Translations under genes and position numbers: made by a program
Shown here: positions 36,001 to 44,939 of the stretch, in pieces
How positions within the stretch are numbered: position 1 is the stretch's first letter
How the letters are laid out: each line of letters begins with the position of its first letter
DNA from: Ardenticatenaceae bacterium
Lineage (GTDB): Bacteria > Chloroflexota > Anaerolineae > Promineifilales > Promineifilaceae
Reading direction: 5' to 3'
Assembly: GCA_020634435.1 (NCBI GenBank)
Contig: JACKBS010000012.1
Coordinates: forward strand, 124,001 to 188,000
Length of the DNA stretch: 64,000 bases
Notes under the pieces: model-generated
Told to the model about the DNA's origin: nothing
Seen by the model: the letters and a program-made list of their open reading frames with translations, nothing else
Databases searched by the model: none

Positions 36001-37473
36001 CAGCTGTTGGGTGACGGCTTGCACGGCCGTATCTTCCCCCAATTCCACCTGATGCACGCGACGGCGGGTATCCTCAGTCCCATTCCCCAGCTCAGTCAGG
36101 CGCAGGAAGATGCGTTTGGCGATGGCTTGTTCCGGTGCGGTTAAGGCAGCATAGGTCGCTTCGGCCGATTTGGCGATGGCGCTTTTCACGCGACCCGCTT
36201 CACGGTAGCCGCCCAATGTCATCACCACGCCGTGCCGTCGTTCCCATGTCTCCAACAGCGCGTGGGATAGCAGGGGCAATCGCCCTGGCTCGTTGCCCAC
36301 ATCGGCCACAAACTGCTCGACCAAACCTTCCACAAATTGCCAGCCGCTCCGTTTTGCCGGTTCGGCAATGACCCGCACCAAATCTTCCTCGACCATTGGC
36401 TTGATATAGACTTGCTGTTGGGATATGAGGTCGGTTAAATTGCTGAATTGGCTGACATGGCCGTAAAAATCCGCCCGTATGCTGAGCAATACGGTCACTG
36501 CCCCCTGCGTTTGCGCCGCACTGACGATATTATCCACAAACGCCTGCTGTTCCTGAGGGTCTCGGCACTGCGTAAATAGCTCTTCAAATTGGTCTACGGC
36601 CAGCAGCAGCCGCTCGGCATGGGTGCGGGCGACCAGTTTTTCGGCTGTCTTGTGCAGCGTATTGGGATTGGTTGCCAGGGCCTTGCCGATAACGTCGGCA
36701 GCCGCAGGCTCCCGCTTATCTTGCGTGAGGCTGGCTGACAATGCAGCCAGCGGGCAAATGCCCGGCTTAATGATGTGGATGCGCCAATTGCGCTCTTCCA
36801 AGCGGGGAATGATGCCTGCCCGCAGCAGCGACGACTTGCCGCTGCCCGACGCGCCTATGATGGCGAGAAAACGGGCAGTTTGCAGCCTATCGGCCAACTG
36901 ATCGCTCAATTTTTCGCGGCCAAAGAAGATGTGTTTGTCTTTTGTGGAAAAGTAAGCCAGACCTTTGTAAGGCGGTTCACCCGGCGCAGGCGGCAGGTCT
37001 TCAAAGTTATCGGCGCGGATAATGATGTCGCCATATTGGTGGATAGTGGCCTGCGCCCGCTCACCAACAGCTACCAGTGCCTGTCCGGAGATATCGCCAA
37101 CGACATTTTTATCCCGACCGACTTTGTCGCCGGTGACTTTATCGCCCTGTACGTTATCGCCATAGATATGGTATTGGTTAGGGGATACGGCTGTTTTATC
37201 ATCCGCCAGCGACTCCGACAGCTCAAAATCATCCGGTATTGGCAGCCAATTTACGTTTGGGCGTAGCTGTTGAGCTAAGGTGATGAGATCGGGTAAACGG
37301 CCGTTCCTCCCCAACCCCAACAACAATTCCCGAATCCGCGACGGCTTTTCCTCACCTGCGACACTCTCATAATCTATATTCAAGTCGAGGCAGAGTATCC
37401 GAATTTCGGCAAGATTAAAATGTTGGTTTAGTAGCTGGTGTAATTGGGATAAGTAGGTAGCACTGTCGGTCAC
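33100..37473 (-). CDS. EAD1-nSTAND protein with membrane helix and WD40 repeats
   Basis: A 1457-aa protein with a GTG start and RBS GAGGAC. Residues 1-76 are EAD1, nearly the same as in the gene to its left, followed by a GDNVQGDKVTGDKVGRDK linker. The ATPase differs: PYKGLAYFSTKDKHIFFGRE, Walker A GASGSGKS at 207-214, Walker B LLLAVDQFEELF near 294, of the nSTAND1/NACHT-like type. At about residues 595-620 is a hydrophobic helix (TIIVLATAFSIAFVFAVAAYFSFL), then an Ala/Glu/Thr-rich coiled coil (ASAETANKNLATATAALISAE) and WD40 repeats (about 790-1440) such as DGSIKIWELP and DGTVKLWDIA. The helix suggests membrane tethering or pore formation on activation. Upstream, 41 bp separate it from an insertion sequence that may have replaced its promoter. 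Confidence 0.87.
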   Translation of the reverse strand: MTDSATYLSQLHQLLNQHFNLAEIRILCLDLNIDYESVAGEEKPSRIRELLLGLGRNGRLPDLITLAQQLRPNVNWLPIPDDFELSESLADDKTAVSPNQYHIYGDNVQGDKVTGDKVGRDKNVVGDISGQALVAVGERAQATIHQYGDIIIRADNFEDLPPAPGEPPYKGLAYFSTKDKHIFFGREKLSDQLADRLQTARFLAIIGASGSGKSSLLRAGIIPRLEERNWRIHIIKPGICPLAALSASLTQDKREPAAADVIGKALATNPNTLHKTAEKLVARTHAERLLLAVDQFEELFTQCRDPQEQQAFVDNIVSAAQTQGAVTVLLSIRADFYGHVSQFSNLTDLISQQQVYIKPMVEEDLVRVIAEPAKRSGWQFVEGLVEQFVADVGNEPGRLPLLSHALLETWERRHGVVMTLGGYREAGRVKSAIAKSAEATYAALTAPEQAIAKRIFLRLTELGNGTEDTRRRVHQVELGEDTAVQAVTQQLTTARLITATEDGIDVAHEALIREWPRLRKWLDADREGLIIHRRLTDAEREWRNNEQDSSLLYSGFRLNEAEQWVKNNPDLLNDLEQSFLRACITERQRLEREIDAQRRRTIIVLATAFSIAFVFAVAAYFSFLNSEASAETANKNLATATAALISAETANTEAIFQRNAALEASTAEAHALATSRAESTRAFHSESDAIANADLANRESTRAFENEGTAVANANIALTEVAIRSTAEASALIAQQEAEEQLLYSQARELSAEANNKLIFDPELSGLLALYASWLTYEHNGEITQQAERALYEVAHVLPDQQVLSGHTDEIHGVAFSLDGTKLATASFDGSIKIWELPTNRLLMTLVGHTERVGSVAFSPQGDRIASAGYDYTIRVWDIDTGKETLRLPTTSTYSFSAITRITFSHDGNRIAATGRNMPPKVWNSYSGELLLDISSNSRDIAFSPDNSQLAISGFMLDAASGEILFDFNGASVAFSPDGFLLATGNSTGYINIFNANTGEEVGNIHGHIDDIVKLAFTHNGQYLATASWDGTVKLWDIASKQLITIYHNGDNEITDPISAHGSDQINDIAIHPDDNQIAIGANRIQLWNFSAEPLIPVYSGHDERIQKIVISPEGDRFYTLGTSSGLLYAWDMASGDVLYTLAGGRNFSLSPDGTLLAISYINETCEIREAFSGEKLTEFSIAYKDPTEVLTVRNESETDEYPYKPILSKPQLGGAPREIFFSSDSTKIISLAGGQVATVFDINSGDAILTFPKNSGTLLKAAYSLDGSRLVTAQNNTFSVWDPALGKELLSMPLSENLSPVIMSPRGSLILMKGEENYVEVWDTETGQKISSITANVDYYYTGANYAAFSYDDALLIIKDLNGETKIWDVATGEELHTLLSYSGSYEGISFSPSGKRMISIHSDGQIRMHVVKLEELFTLVEGRLTRQLTDQECSDYLHAENCEIPTFSTLSDHDG

Positions 37474-37563
37474 AAGAGTCCTCTTTTCCTGACAAAACGC
37501 TGGTAGATGATTTAGGTTCTGTTGACATTTGAAGAGATAAGCTAAATCCTCGATAATGATACA

Positions 37564-37974
37564 ATGTCAACTATAAAAATCGCCGATGACCAATGGCGAA
37601 AAATCTACGAGTTTTTAAAAGCACATCCCAGGACCTATGCCAACAACCAGGCGGCCACACGTCGTTTTGTTGAAGGCGTTCATTGGCTCATGCGTACCGG
37701 TGTGCAATGGCGTGAACTGCCAGAGCGGTATGGCAACTGGAATAGCGTCTACAAACGCTTTTCCCGCTGGGAAGAGCAAGGCATTTGGGCTGCTTTGCAC
37801 AGCCAATTTGCCCAAGAGCTTGATATGGAAAGCGCGATTATCGATAGCACCGTGATTCGTGCTCACATGAGTGCAGTGGGTGGGTCAAAAAAAACGGTGG
37901 TCAAGCAGCACAAGCACTCGGTCGTAGTCGTGGCGGTTTCAGCACAAAAATCCATATCGTTGTTGATGCTTTAG
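37564..37974 (+). CDS. IS5-family transposase, frame A
   Basis: A 136-codon first frame: N-terminal helical DNA-binding part (IADDQWRKIYEFLKAHPRTY, FVEGVHWLMRTGVQWRELPERYGNWNSVYKRFSRWEEQGIWAAL) and the first catalytic aspartate in ESAIIDSTVIRAHMSAVGG. After GGSKK the codons pass through an A8 run (around 37887-37894). Continuing in frame gives a meaningless tail; a -1 slip continues into KNGGQAAQALGRSRGGFSTKIHIVVDALGN, the conserved transposase middle. Programmed -1 frameshifting is usual in IS427-type elements, so the element is probably functional. Confidence 0.9.
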   Translation: MSTIKIADDQWRKIYEFLKAHPRTYANNQAATRRFVEGVHWLMRTGVQWRELPERYGNWNSVYKRFSRWEEQGIWAALHSQFAQELDMESAIIDSTVIRAHMSAVGGSKKTVVKQHKHSVVVVAVSAQKSISLLML

Positions 37975-38324
37975 GCAATCCCCTAAAGTTTATCCTTACT
38001 GGTGGCCAGCGACATGATATGACGCAAGCCCGAGCCTTGCTAGAACCGTATGCGTTTGACCGCGCCATTGCTGACAAAGGTTATGATGCTGACGACCTAT
38101 TGGCCTTTATTGCCGAAAAAGGAGCCGAAGCGATTTTCCCGCCCAAGGCCAATCGGACAGAAGAGCGAGCCTATGACAAGCATGTCTACAAAGAGCGGCA
38201 TTTGGTCGAGTGTTTTATTAACAAAATCAAGTGGTATCGTCGGGTATTCACTCGATATGAAAAACTAGCCCGACGATACATGGCTTTCTTGCACCTGGTG
38301 GGTGCTTTTATTTGGCTTCGTTGA
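37880..38324 (+). CDS. IS5-family transposase, frame B (joined by -1 frameshift)
   Basis: The second frame is read after the A8 slip and has no good start of its own. It holds GRSRGGFSTKIHIVVDALGNPLKFILTGGQRHDM, the second catalytic aspartate in AIADKGYDADDLLAFI and the DDE-type glutamate region ERHLVECFINKIKWYRRVFTRYEKLARRYMAFLHL (Y-R-K helix). Together with frame A it makes a full DDE transposase of about 255 residues. The stop lies at the right inverted end. Confidence 0.88.
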
Positions 38325-38379
38325 AATGTCAACGGAACCTAGTTTAGCAAAGAGGTTACCAAAAATCTATACTTGAAGC

Positions 38380-38800
38380 AGCGCTCGATGGATCTCTACC
38401 ATCGCCAATGCGTCCGGATGACAATAGTCGCGGAGCTGCCGAATCATTTGTTGCTTAACGGCCGTATCCCCTCCCCTATCATCTCCCCCCAAACTACCTG
38501 CGCTTGCATACCATTTGGCACATCTAACAACTTGTAGCTAAGGTCAGGCACCATTATCGGTGGCACCGATTTCAGCAAGTTAGAACCGCCAAAACGATAG
38601 TCGCGAAAATATTTTTTGAAGATGTCGAGTTGATCCCCAGCCGGTCTATCATTCAGCAAACGAGGCGCATATTCAGGAAACGCTTCAGCCAGCTCACTTA
38701 AGCGATTCCGTTAATAAACAATAATGCTGCCTGTATCGCCGATATCGCTTAGAAGCGCCTCCGTTAACGGCAGTCTCAGCTCCTCTAATAACAATTTTCT
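38380..38800 (-). pseudogene. decayed DUF2779-type fragment
   Basis: Read leftward, the segment gives LLSDIGDTGSIIVY, a stop codon, then RNRLSELAEAFPEYAPRLLNDRPAGDQLDIF and GGSNLLKSVPPIMVPDLSYKLLDVPNGMQAQVVW before the frame ends. This follows the DUF2779 pattern (a nuclease-associated RNase H-like region): Y-x-RLxELAEAFPEYA, S-x-KxVxPxxxPxLSYxxLxxxNG. Only the C-terminal half is present and it is interrupted, so it is a remnant. The adjacent IS may have helped to break the locus. Confidence 0.65.
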
Positions 38801-39039
38801 GCTGCAGAATGGTTTCGACAAAGGTTGAGGCTTGTCTGGCGCCCAGGGAGAACCCGGCGGTAACGTCACTCACGTACTGAATACCGTTGGTCTCTGACTG
38901 CGCTTTTTAGGAGCATTGCAGTCTGAACGCACCAAATGGACCCCTAGGTCCCTCCGAGGAGGTGTTTCGTTGTGCTTGCCTTGCATGGTAGTTAGCCTTG
39001 CCTGATACTGACTGCGATTTTGTCATTTGACAACTAATG

Positions 39040-39545
39040 GCAATTAGACAATCTCTACTCCGCCATCTTCGCGAATAGTAAACGTTATAGACTGCGTGTA
39101 ATTCAGATATTCGATGCGAATAGTATGTTCTCCGAACCCAGGCAACAAAACTTTGTAATCTCCAGCCATGTCGGCCTAAAACATCTCAGTATTGTCAAGG
39201 AAGACTGTGCCGGGATTCAATAGAGTGATGTAGACGCCACTAATGAAGGCTTCGGGAATCGGTTCATTGGTACTTGGCCAAATTTCGTCCACACGAAAAC
39301 CCCATTCAATATAGGAGCCGTCACTGGTCAATTTCACTTTTACAATTCTTCCTGGAATATCTTCCGACCAGAAGTCACTCAAGAATTCATCATCTCCAAT
39401 AGTTTGAATAACCGTGTCGTCCCGTCCAGAATCTGGATAAGATCTCCGTGCGTCAGAGCAATCCGATTGAAGTGAATTCTGCTGTGAGTGGCATCCACAT
39501 TAGGATTAACAATGGTCCATATCTCATTCAGGATAGGCCACCATC
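39040..39545 (-). pseudogene. broken secreted-type beta-domain gene (CUB-like)
   Basis: Leftward reading gives WTIVNPNVDATHSRIHFNRIALTHGDLIQILDG, then after a frame shift IQTIGDDEFLSDFWSEDIPGRIVKVKLTSDGSYIEWGFRVDEI, then GVYITLLNPGTVFLDNTEMF, a stop, and ADMAGDYKVLLPGFGEHTIRIEYLNYTQSITFTIREDGG. The first part resembles a CUB domain (SDGSYIEWGFRVDEI end) and the last a small Ig-like or carboxypeptidase-regulatory-like domain. One frameshift and one in-frame stop make it non-functional. The family call is by eye. Confidence 0.5.
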
Positions 39546-39749
39546 GTGACATGTCCCCAATGTTTGTGCCAGTGGTTCTATTAGTCGAAGCGGCGCTTCA
39601 TGTACAGGCTACTGAACAACGGGGTGTGATTATTTTTGGGGAACGCCTGAGAGGCTTTCTCTGGAGAGGTTGTCTAATTCCAGTTCGTTACACAACTTTT
39701 TATCACACCCGAACAACGACTGCCGGCGTTGGTAGGCGATAACCCAATG

Positions 39750-40050
39750 CACTATGTGGCAGAAGCTCTTCAACCGCTTGCCAGTTAAAGCTCATCTACA
39801 AAGCAATAAACGGTGGGAATTCCACTTTGTAGATAGAACTCGTGCCTGTAGGCTGCGGCTGAAAAAAAGGAGGCATCAGGCTATTTCAGAGTCAGCTTCT
39901 CGACCAAGTTTCATGTGCGTTGTGAGCAGGATGGCAAACTAATGACCTTTGTGTTGACAGAAAGACAATGCCACAAAATTCTAGATTTTGTGTCGTGGAT
40001 GGAATGGGGTGAAGTCAAACTACTTCCAATGTATGGCAAATATTATTCGC
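39750..40050 (+). pseudogene. decayed IS5-family transposase remnant
   Basis: Pieces in shifting frames match IS5-type transposases: IWQKLFNRLPV, KRWEFHFVD (first catalytic Asp), then KKGG and GYFRVSFSTKFHVRCEQDGKLMTFVLTERQCHKI, which corresponds to the GGFSTKIHxRCDxxGxPMxFxLTGGQRHE block. No intact ends were found. It differs from the complete IS to the left, so it is an older, separate insertion. The 3' end overlaps the tail of the ATPase gene at 40043. Confidence 0.65.
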
Positions 40051-41383
40051 TTTTGACGGATGGCCAATTTACAAGTGGTCGCTCAATTTTTAGAGATTCT
40101 ATTAATTCAGGCAATCGATTTTTCCTTTGAAGATAAAGAATCAGCTCTCTTATTTTTCCATCAAGAGCCTCACCAAGTATTGCATCATAACTCACGTCAA
40201 GTTTAAAGCACAAGGTTCTAACATCTTCTGCATTGAAAAATTGTAACATCAAGGCGTGAAGCTCTTGATTTATCTTTAATGGATCATTTGGCCAATCTTC
40301 TACAAATTCATGTGCTAGCATTTGTGAAACAAGACGGTTGCGAATTTGCCAGTGTCCATTCTTTTGTTTAATAGCACCTAGGAGTCTCAATTTACTAAGG
40401 TGCGTACCTGGACCTAATCGTTCTTCTCCCTTGATAAGATCGGCGAGCAATTTCCGTCGATGATTATTTGTCGCCCAGCCCACTACTTCATTTCGGATCG
40501 GATTTAAAAGATTTTTACCATTATGATTTACAATGAAAGCAATAACTTGGTCTACAAATTCAGTTTGAATATCTTCTGGTTTGTGTCCGCTCTCTAGCGC
40601 ATCATCAAATATGGAAGCGACACATTGAACAAGAAAGGGATGCCCATCTGTCCATGCATAAATATCAGGTGCAATTTCTTCGCGAAAAACAATGCCATGC
40701 TTTTGTGCCAACAGCGTAATAAGACTGTGTGTCTCTTCAAAGGAGAAGTCGTCTACCCAAATAGTTATAGCCACATTAAATGGCGATGTTGCTTGTCTTT
40801 CTAAGAGGGACTCTGGTTCAAAAACACCAGCATAAGCAAATCGATACTTGGCTAATGCCGCATCACCAGAAATCATGCGCTGATTAACAATTGTACGAAT
40901 TTGTTTATAAAAAGGGGCTAAGATATGTGATGGAAGCACATCAGCTTCATCAAAAAAGATCGAAATACGATTAGACCGAACAAATCGTGTCAACTGGCGC
41001 AAATGGTCGCTTAAATCCACAATCAATGTAGGGGCCGGGACGTTCATATCCCGCTCCACATCGTCACCCAATTGTTGGATGAGGATACTCCAGAAACGAT
41101 CTAACCATTGTGTTTCATTTAAATTGGAATCGCTTAGGCCCATCATATCTACGGTAGCCGTTGCGTATCCTCGATCATTTTTCAAGATGGCGGACAACCA
41201 AGCCAGTAGACTTGATTTACCCACCTGGCGCGGTCCGCAAATGACAATGTCGCGCCCATCTTGATCCATAGCTCTGAGCGAATAATCTTCCATAGAACCA
41301 AAAAACTGGAATCGACGTTTAATATAGGTCGAATCACCATAGGCCAGCGCACTACCTGGCTGAAACTTTAAACCGGGTTTCAT
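40043..41383 (-). CDS. AAA/STAND ATPase with C-terminal EAD1
   Basis: A 446-aa protein. Its ATG overlaps the stop of the upstream gene (ATGA at 41380-41383), so the two are translationally coupled. The ATPase part has Walker A GPRQVGKSS at about 50-58, Walker B ISIFFDEADVLP near 145 and a DGHPFLVQCVASI motif, as in AAA_35/Orc-like STAND relatives. A winged-helix-like part (LGPGTHLSKLRLLGAIKQKNGHWQI) follows. The last 75 residues are EAD1: LHALMLQFFNAEDVRTLCFKLDVSYDAILGEALDGKIRELILYLQRKNRLPELIESLKIERP. EAD1 is at the C-terminus here, the opposite of the EAD1 giants nearby. It is likely the signal-relay partner of the membrane sensor encoded upstream. Confidence 0.85.
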   Translation of the reverse strand: MKPGLKFQPGSALAYGDSTYIKRRFQFFGSMEDYSLRAMDQDGRDIVICGPRQVGKSSLLAWLSAILKNDRGYATATVDMMGLSDSNLNETQWLDRFWSILIQQLGDDVERDMNVPAPTLIVDLSDHLRQLTRFVRSNRISIFFDEADVLPSHILAPFYKQIRTIVNQRMISGDAALAKYRFAYAGVFEPESLLERQATSPFNVAITIWVDDFSFEETHSLITLLAQKHGIVFREEIAPDIYAWTDGHPFLVQCVASIFDDALESGHKPEDIQTEFVDQVIAFIVNHNGKNLLNPIRNEVVGWATNNHRRKLLADLIKGEERLGPGTHLSKLRLLGAIKQKNGHWQIRNRLVSQMLAHEFVEDWPNDPLKINQELHALMLQFFNAEDVRTLCFKLDVSYDAILGEALDGKIRELILYLQRKNRLPELIESLKIERPLVNWPSVKSE

Positions 41384-44300
41384 ATGTCACTCCTAGCTTG
41401 CTCTTCTTCGAATTGAATGCGCAGTGACTCTATACGCCTTTCAAAAGGGCTACGGTTAAATAAATAATCGCTAAATCTTCCAAGCTTGATTGCATATTTC
41501 GAATCCGACCATTTAACGACATGACCAAGCTGCAAATAAGCCAGCCCGCGATTTAATCTAGATTGCGTTACCTTAAATCCATTAGCCGCCAGACCCTGTT
41601 CAAGGTCATCATAAGTAATAGGTCCATGCTCAGCGATGAATACGGCGACCGCTTGTTCAAATGTATCAGCTTGGGCCAAAAAAATATTGACATATGATTG
41701 GTTTTGCTCAACCTCATTTTGAAGAATCTGGACGGCCTCATTAACCATACGGTTGGTGAGTATTCTTTGGCCTGAAGCGGAGACCATTTGAAGCATAAGT
41801 TTGCACACAAATTGCATAAGGTATGGATGACCATCTGTCGCTTCATAAATTGTAACAACAACCTCATTTACATTCTCGATTTTAATACCGATTAACTCCA
41901 TCGGGTTGACGATTAGCTTGCGCGTTGTTTCTTCATCAAAGAGCTGTAGTTTTAGCTTTTCTGCAAAATTCCAGAACCGTGATTCTGCTTGATGTGTTGC
42001 CTCCTGCAATGTTCGCTCGCCTGTAAAAATAAACTGGCAGTTTCCATGATTGGACATGGTTCGCAGCACCTTGAAGAATTTTTCTGATCGACCCATATCA
42101 TATTCTAAGAGGCCATCAACCTCATCAAACAGAAAAACGATTTTCCGCTTAGGATATAAATTTTGTATTTCCTGAACCATTATTTGGAAGTCGTCTGGCG
42201 TTTTATACTTGGTGTAATCGAGATTAATCCCTTGATGCCATTCTGTAGAGTTTTTCCATTCGTTAATGGCTAGACGATAGAATTTCTGGTACGGGTCACT
42301 TTGTGGCGGCTTGGCTTCCAAGCTTTTTTCTTCTTTACCAATAGAATTACAATCGAGATAGAGGGGGAGCCATTCCATCCGATACAGCTGGCGTCGGACA
42401 GCATGTAGTAAAGTTGATTTACCCTGACGGCGTGTGCCAAGAATAATTACGCTGCGTCCATTGTCGATAACAGCAGAATATAATGAACTAAGTTCACCAG
42501 TCCGCCCAAAAAACATATCAGGAGGAGTTATGTCCCCATCTACATAGGGCGAGAAAATGGTTAATGCTACTTGAGTGTGGACCGATTCCATCAACCCTTC
42601 ATGTACTGTATCCTTAGCTGTAGCTACAATTTCCAAAATAGCTTGATGATCTAAGATAACCAGATTTTCTCCCATCTGTGATTGCTTCTTTATAAGCTGA
42701 TTAATGGTCTGGGCTGTAGTTTTTGCATTGGTCAACGGCAAAAAAATCGCAAAACGTTGTTGTGGTCGAATCTGGTTAAGAATGTTTGTGAGTTTTCTGA
42801 GATCGTCTGTGGAAATTTCATTACTCGCGGCGTAAATGAAAAGAGGGAAATGATTTGGAAGGAACGATTCCAGAGCTTCCTCTCGCCGCCCAAATACGTA
42901 AAACGGCGGTTCAATAAGAGTCGTTTCTGCATCATGTTTTTGTAATGGAGCAGGCGTAAGTCCTATTCTTTCTCCGACGATGTTGGCAAATTGTGCCACA
43001 TCGTCTACGGTAATTGTTTTTAGCTGCAATTTCCCTTTTAAGCTCTCGAATGCTTTATTTAGCTCTAGAATGCTGTTCTTTCTTGTAAACTCTAGGGTTC
43101 CATTTGTAGTTGACTGGTCTAGACTAAATGATTTTCGATGACGTTTAAAGAAAGCAATTAATTGCTTGTTGACGCGATCTACAGCAACATCTTCAAAGTC
43201 CTCAGCTATAGATATTGTTCCTTTTACCCAGATTAATTCTTCAATTTTTGAGCGGATTTCCTCATCACTCATGTGTGATCTTTCAATCTTTAACCGATTA
43301 TTGGCCTCAGCCAGAAAGTACAATCCTAGCAGCGTTGTAATTAGCAATAGGAAGACTTCAAGGGGTAAAGCCCACTGAGGTAATGATAGAATTGTCGTCA
43401 GGATGGGAATACTCCAGGTTAAACTTACGAGAAATAATAGTAATAAATAACGCCAAGCGTCAGACAAGATTTTCTGAAATATATGACTCAAGCGTCCAAT
43501 TGCAAAGGACAAATTGGTATTGAAGGCAACTAATGTACTTACTGCCAAGAATGTCCAGGCCCAGTCTGTGAAAAGCGAAAAAATCGCAGTGAGAAAAATG
43601 CTAACAAGCAAAGCAATAGCTAAGAATGTTAAATAATCACCCTGCACTACTGTGGTTTTGTTTTTGATATGGATTGCTTCATCAAGTCCTATGAAAATGA
43701 AGTAGGTCAGTAACACTACGACTGCAACGATAAAGACAGAAATACCCAGGTAGATAAAAGTGCTTGTATTCCACGGCCAGATACTATCAATGATAGTCAG
43801 CGTTTGTCCGATATCCTCACTTTGAATAGAGGTGCCGTCTGGGAAATTAACCCGAAAGGGTACTTCGATAAGTTCATCGACGTAAAAACTGTACGGTCTA
43901 ATGTCTACGGTGATCTGATTGGTATCAGAAATCAAGTCGCATTGAAATCCAGGACAGGAAATTGTTGAATTTCCAAATTCAAAAACGACTTCTGTCGGTT
44001 TAGCAAGGTTTTCTCCGCTGAGCACAATAGTTTGGGAGGATTCAACAAACCTTGAAAAATGATTGGGTGCTACGTCTCGAATTTGCGGGTTTATCGGCCC
44101 TAAGACTTCAACAACAACGCTCGACGAAGACCTTCTATTGTTTCCCGTGACTAATTCGATGTAATAATCTCCAGGATTCACGAACCCTGGCCGAACTGTA
44201 AACGAGATAATGTCCCTGGCTAAATTAACTGCATTAGATGTTATTTCAAAATCAAAAGCCCTATTTCCATCCGTAAAAATAGCACTATTTATCAACTCGC

Positions 44301-44742
44301 CCGTTGGAATTGCCTGGTTAAGGGTCACAACAATTGTGTTAGTAATAGTGTTGTAAATGGATTGCGGTTCCAAGGAAGCGGCTTGAGGTATATATGGCTC
44401 AAGGAGTACAAATTGATATGATGTACAAAGGCCAGCACAAATCGTAAGCGTATAGGTTCCGGCCGGAACCTCCTCTGCTGTTGGCAGTTGAGCATATCCG
44501 TTTTCATCAGATTCTAGAATCACATCAAGGGGGATTATTTCCTGATCTACCTCTAGAAACACGGTAATATCGTCAGGAAGATTTCGGCCTTGTATAAATA
44601 TTTTTTCACCGACAATGGCCGGTTCGGGTTGTGTGATAATTGTCGTCGGTAAGGGATCCTGACTATACGCTGCGTTAAATATACAAATCAAACCGATAAA
44701 AGAGTACAGTATGGCGATAAGAATTGCCTTGTAGCGATGCAC
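41380..44742 (-). CDS. transmembrane sensor fused to STAND-type ATPase
   Basis: A 1120-aa protein with a GTG start preceded by AAGGAG. A signal peptide (about 1-27) is followed by a beta-rich, probably outside region of Ig/IPT-like domains (about 30-320; ITQPEPAIVGEKIFIQGRNLPDD, PNHFSRFVESSQTIVLSGENL). About five membrane helices span 328-480. The inside part includes a linker with an extra alpha/beta segment (LFIYAASNEISTDDL, FAIFLPLTNAK; about 630-700) and an Orc-like ATPase with Walker A GTRRQGKST at 769-777, Walker B IVFLFDEVDG near 873, DGHPYLMQFVCKLML, then a winged-helix-like end. A STAND ATPase directly joined to an outside sensor through the membrane is unusual. It suggests detection of an external or envelope signal, passed to the coupled EAD1 ATPase. 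Confidence 0.82.
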   Translation of the reverse strand: MHRYKAILIAILYSFIGLICIFNAAYSQDPLPTTIITQPEPAIVGEKIFIQGRNLPDDITVFLEVDQEIIPLDVILESDENGYAQLPTAEEVPAGTYTLTICAGLCTSYQFVLLEPYIPQAASLEPQSIYNTITNTIVVTLNQAIPTGELINSAIFTDGNRAFDFEITSNAVNLARDIISFTVRPGFVNPGDYYIELVTGNNRRSSSSVVVEVLGPINPQIRDVAPNHFSRFVESSQTIVLSGENLAKPTEVVFEFGNSTISCPGFQCDLISDTNQITVDIRPYSFYVDELIEVPFRVNFPDGTSIQSEDIGQTLTIIDSIWPWNTSTFIYLGISVFIVAVVVLLTYFIFIGLDEAIHIKNKTTVVQGDYLTFLAIALLVSIFLTAIFSLFTDWAWTFLAVSTLVAFNTNLSFAIGRLSHIFQKILSDAWRYLLLLFLVSLTWSIPILTTILSLPQWALPLEVFLLLITTLLGLYFLAEANNRLKIERSHMSDEEIRSKIEELIWVKGTISIAEDFEDVAVDRVNKQLIAFFKRHRKSFSLDQSTTNGTLEFTRKNSILELNKAFESLKGKLQLKTITVDDVAQFANIVGERIGLTPAPLQKHDAETTLIEPPFYVFGRREEALESFLPNHFPLFIYAASNEISTDDLRKLTNILNQIRPQQRFAIFLPLTNAKTTAQTINQLIKKQSQMGENLVILDHQAILEIVATAKDTVHEGLMESVHTQVALTIFSPYVDGDITPPDMFFGRTGELSSLYSAVIDNGRSVIILGTRRQGKSTLLHAVRRQLYRMEWLPLYLDCNSIGKEEKSLEAKPPQSDPYQKFYRLAINEWKNSTEWHQGINLDYTKYKTPDDFQIMVQEIQNLYPKRKIVFLFDEVDGLLEYDMGRSEKFFKVLRTMSNHGNCQFIFTGERTLQEATHQAESRFWNFAEKLKLQLFDEETTRKLIVNPMELIGIKIENVNEVVVTIYEATDGHPYLMQFVCKLMLQMVSASGQRILTNRMVNEAVQILQNEVEQNQSYVNIFLAQADTFEQAVAVFIAEHGPITYDDLEQGLAANGFKVTQSRLNRGLAYLQLGHVVKWSDSKYAIKLGRFSDYLFNRSPFERRIESLRIQFEEEQARSDI

Positions 44743-44939
44743 TATTTGATTGCTCCTTGATTGTTTGTTGTTTTCAGATGCTGCGCAAAATCTCTACAGG
44801 TGCCAGTATTTGCATTATCCATGGAGCTGGCGTTGTTTTATCAGATAGATAGTAGTGAAGGGTTGGCTTAATGTGTAACATAAAGTCCGCCATAAAAAAG
44901 TGTAGGTTCTTTGTCACGGTCGCGCCTATAATCATTTGA

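Larger units (their letters stand above)
37515..38339 (+). mobile_element. IS5-family (IS427-like) insertion sequence, complete
   Basis: An 825-bp element bounded by 16-bp inverted ends GGTTCTGTTGACATTT (37515-37530) and AAATGTCAACGGAACC (38324-38339), one mismatch, and flanked by TA on both sides (37513-37514, 38340-38341), the 2-bp target duplication expected for this group. It encodes a transposase in two overlapping frames joined by an A8 slippery run. It sits 41 bp upstream of the EAD1-nSTAND gene start, pointing away. Confidence 0.92.
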
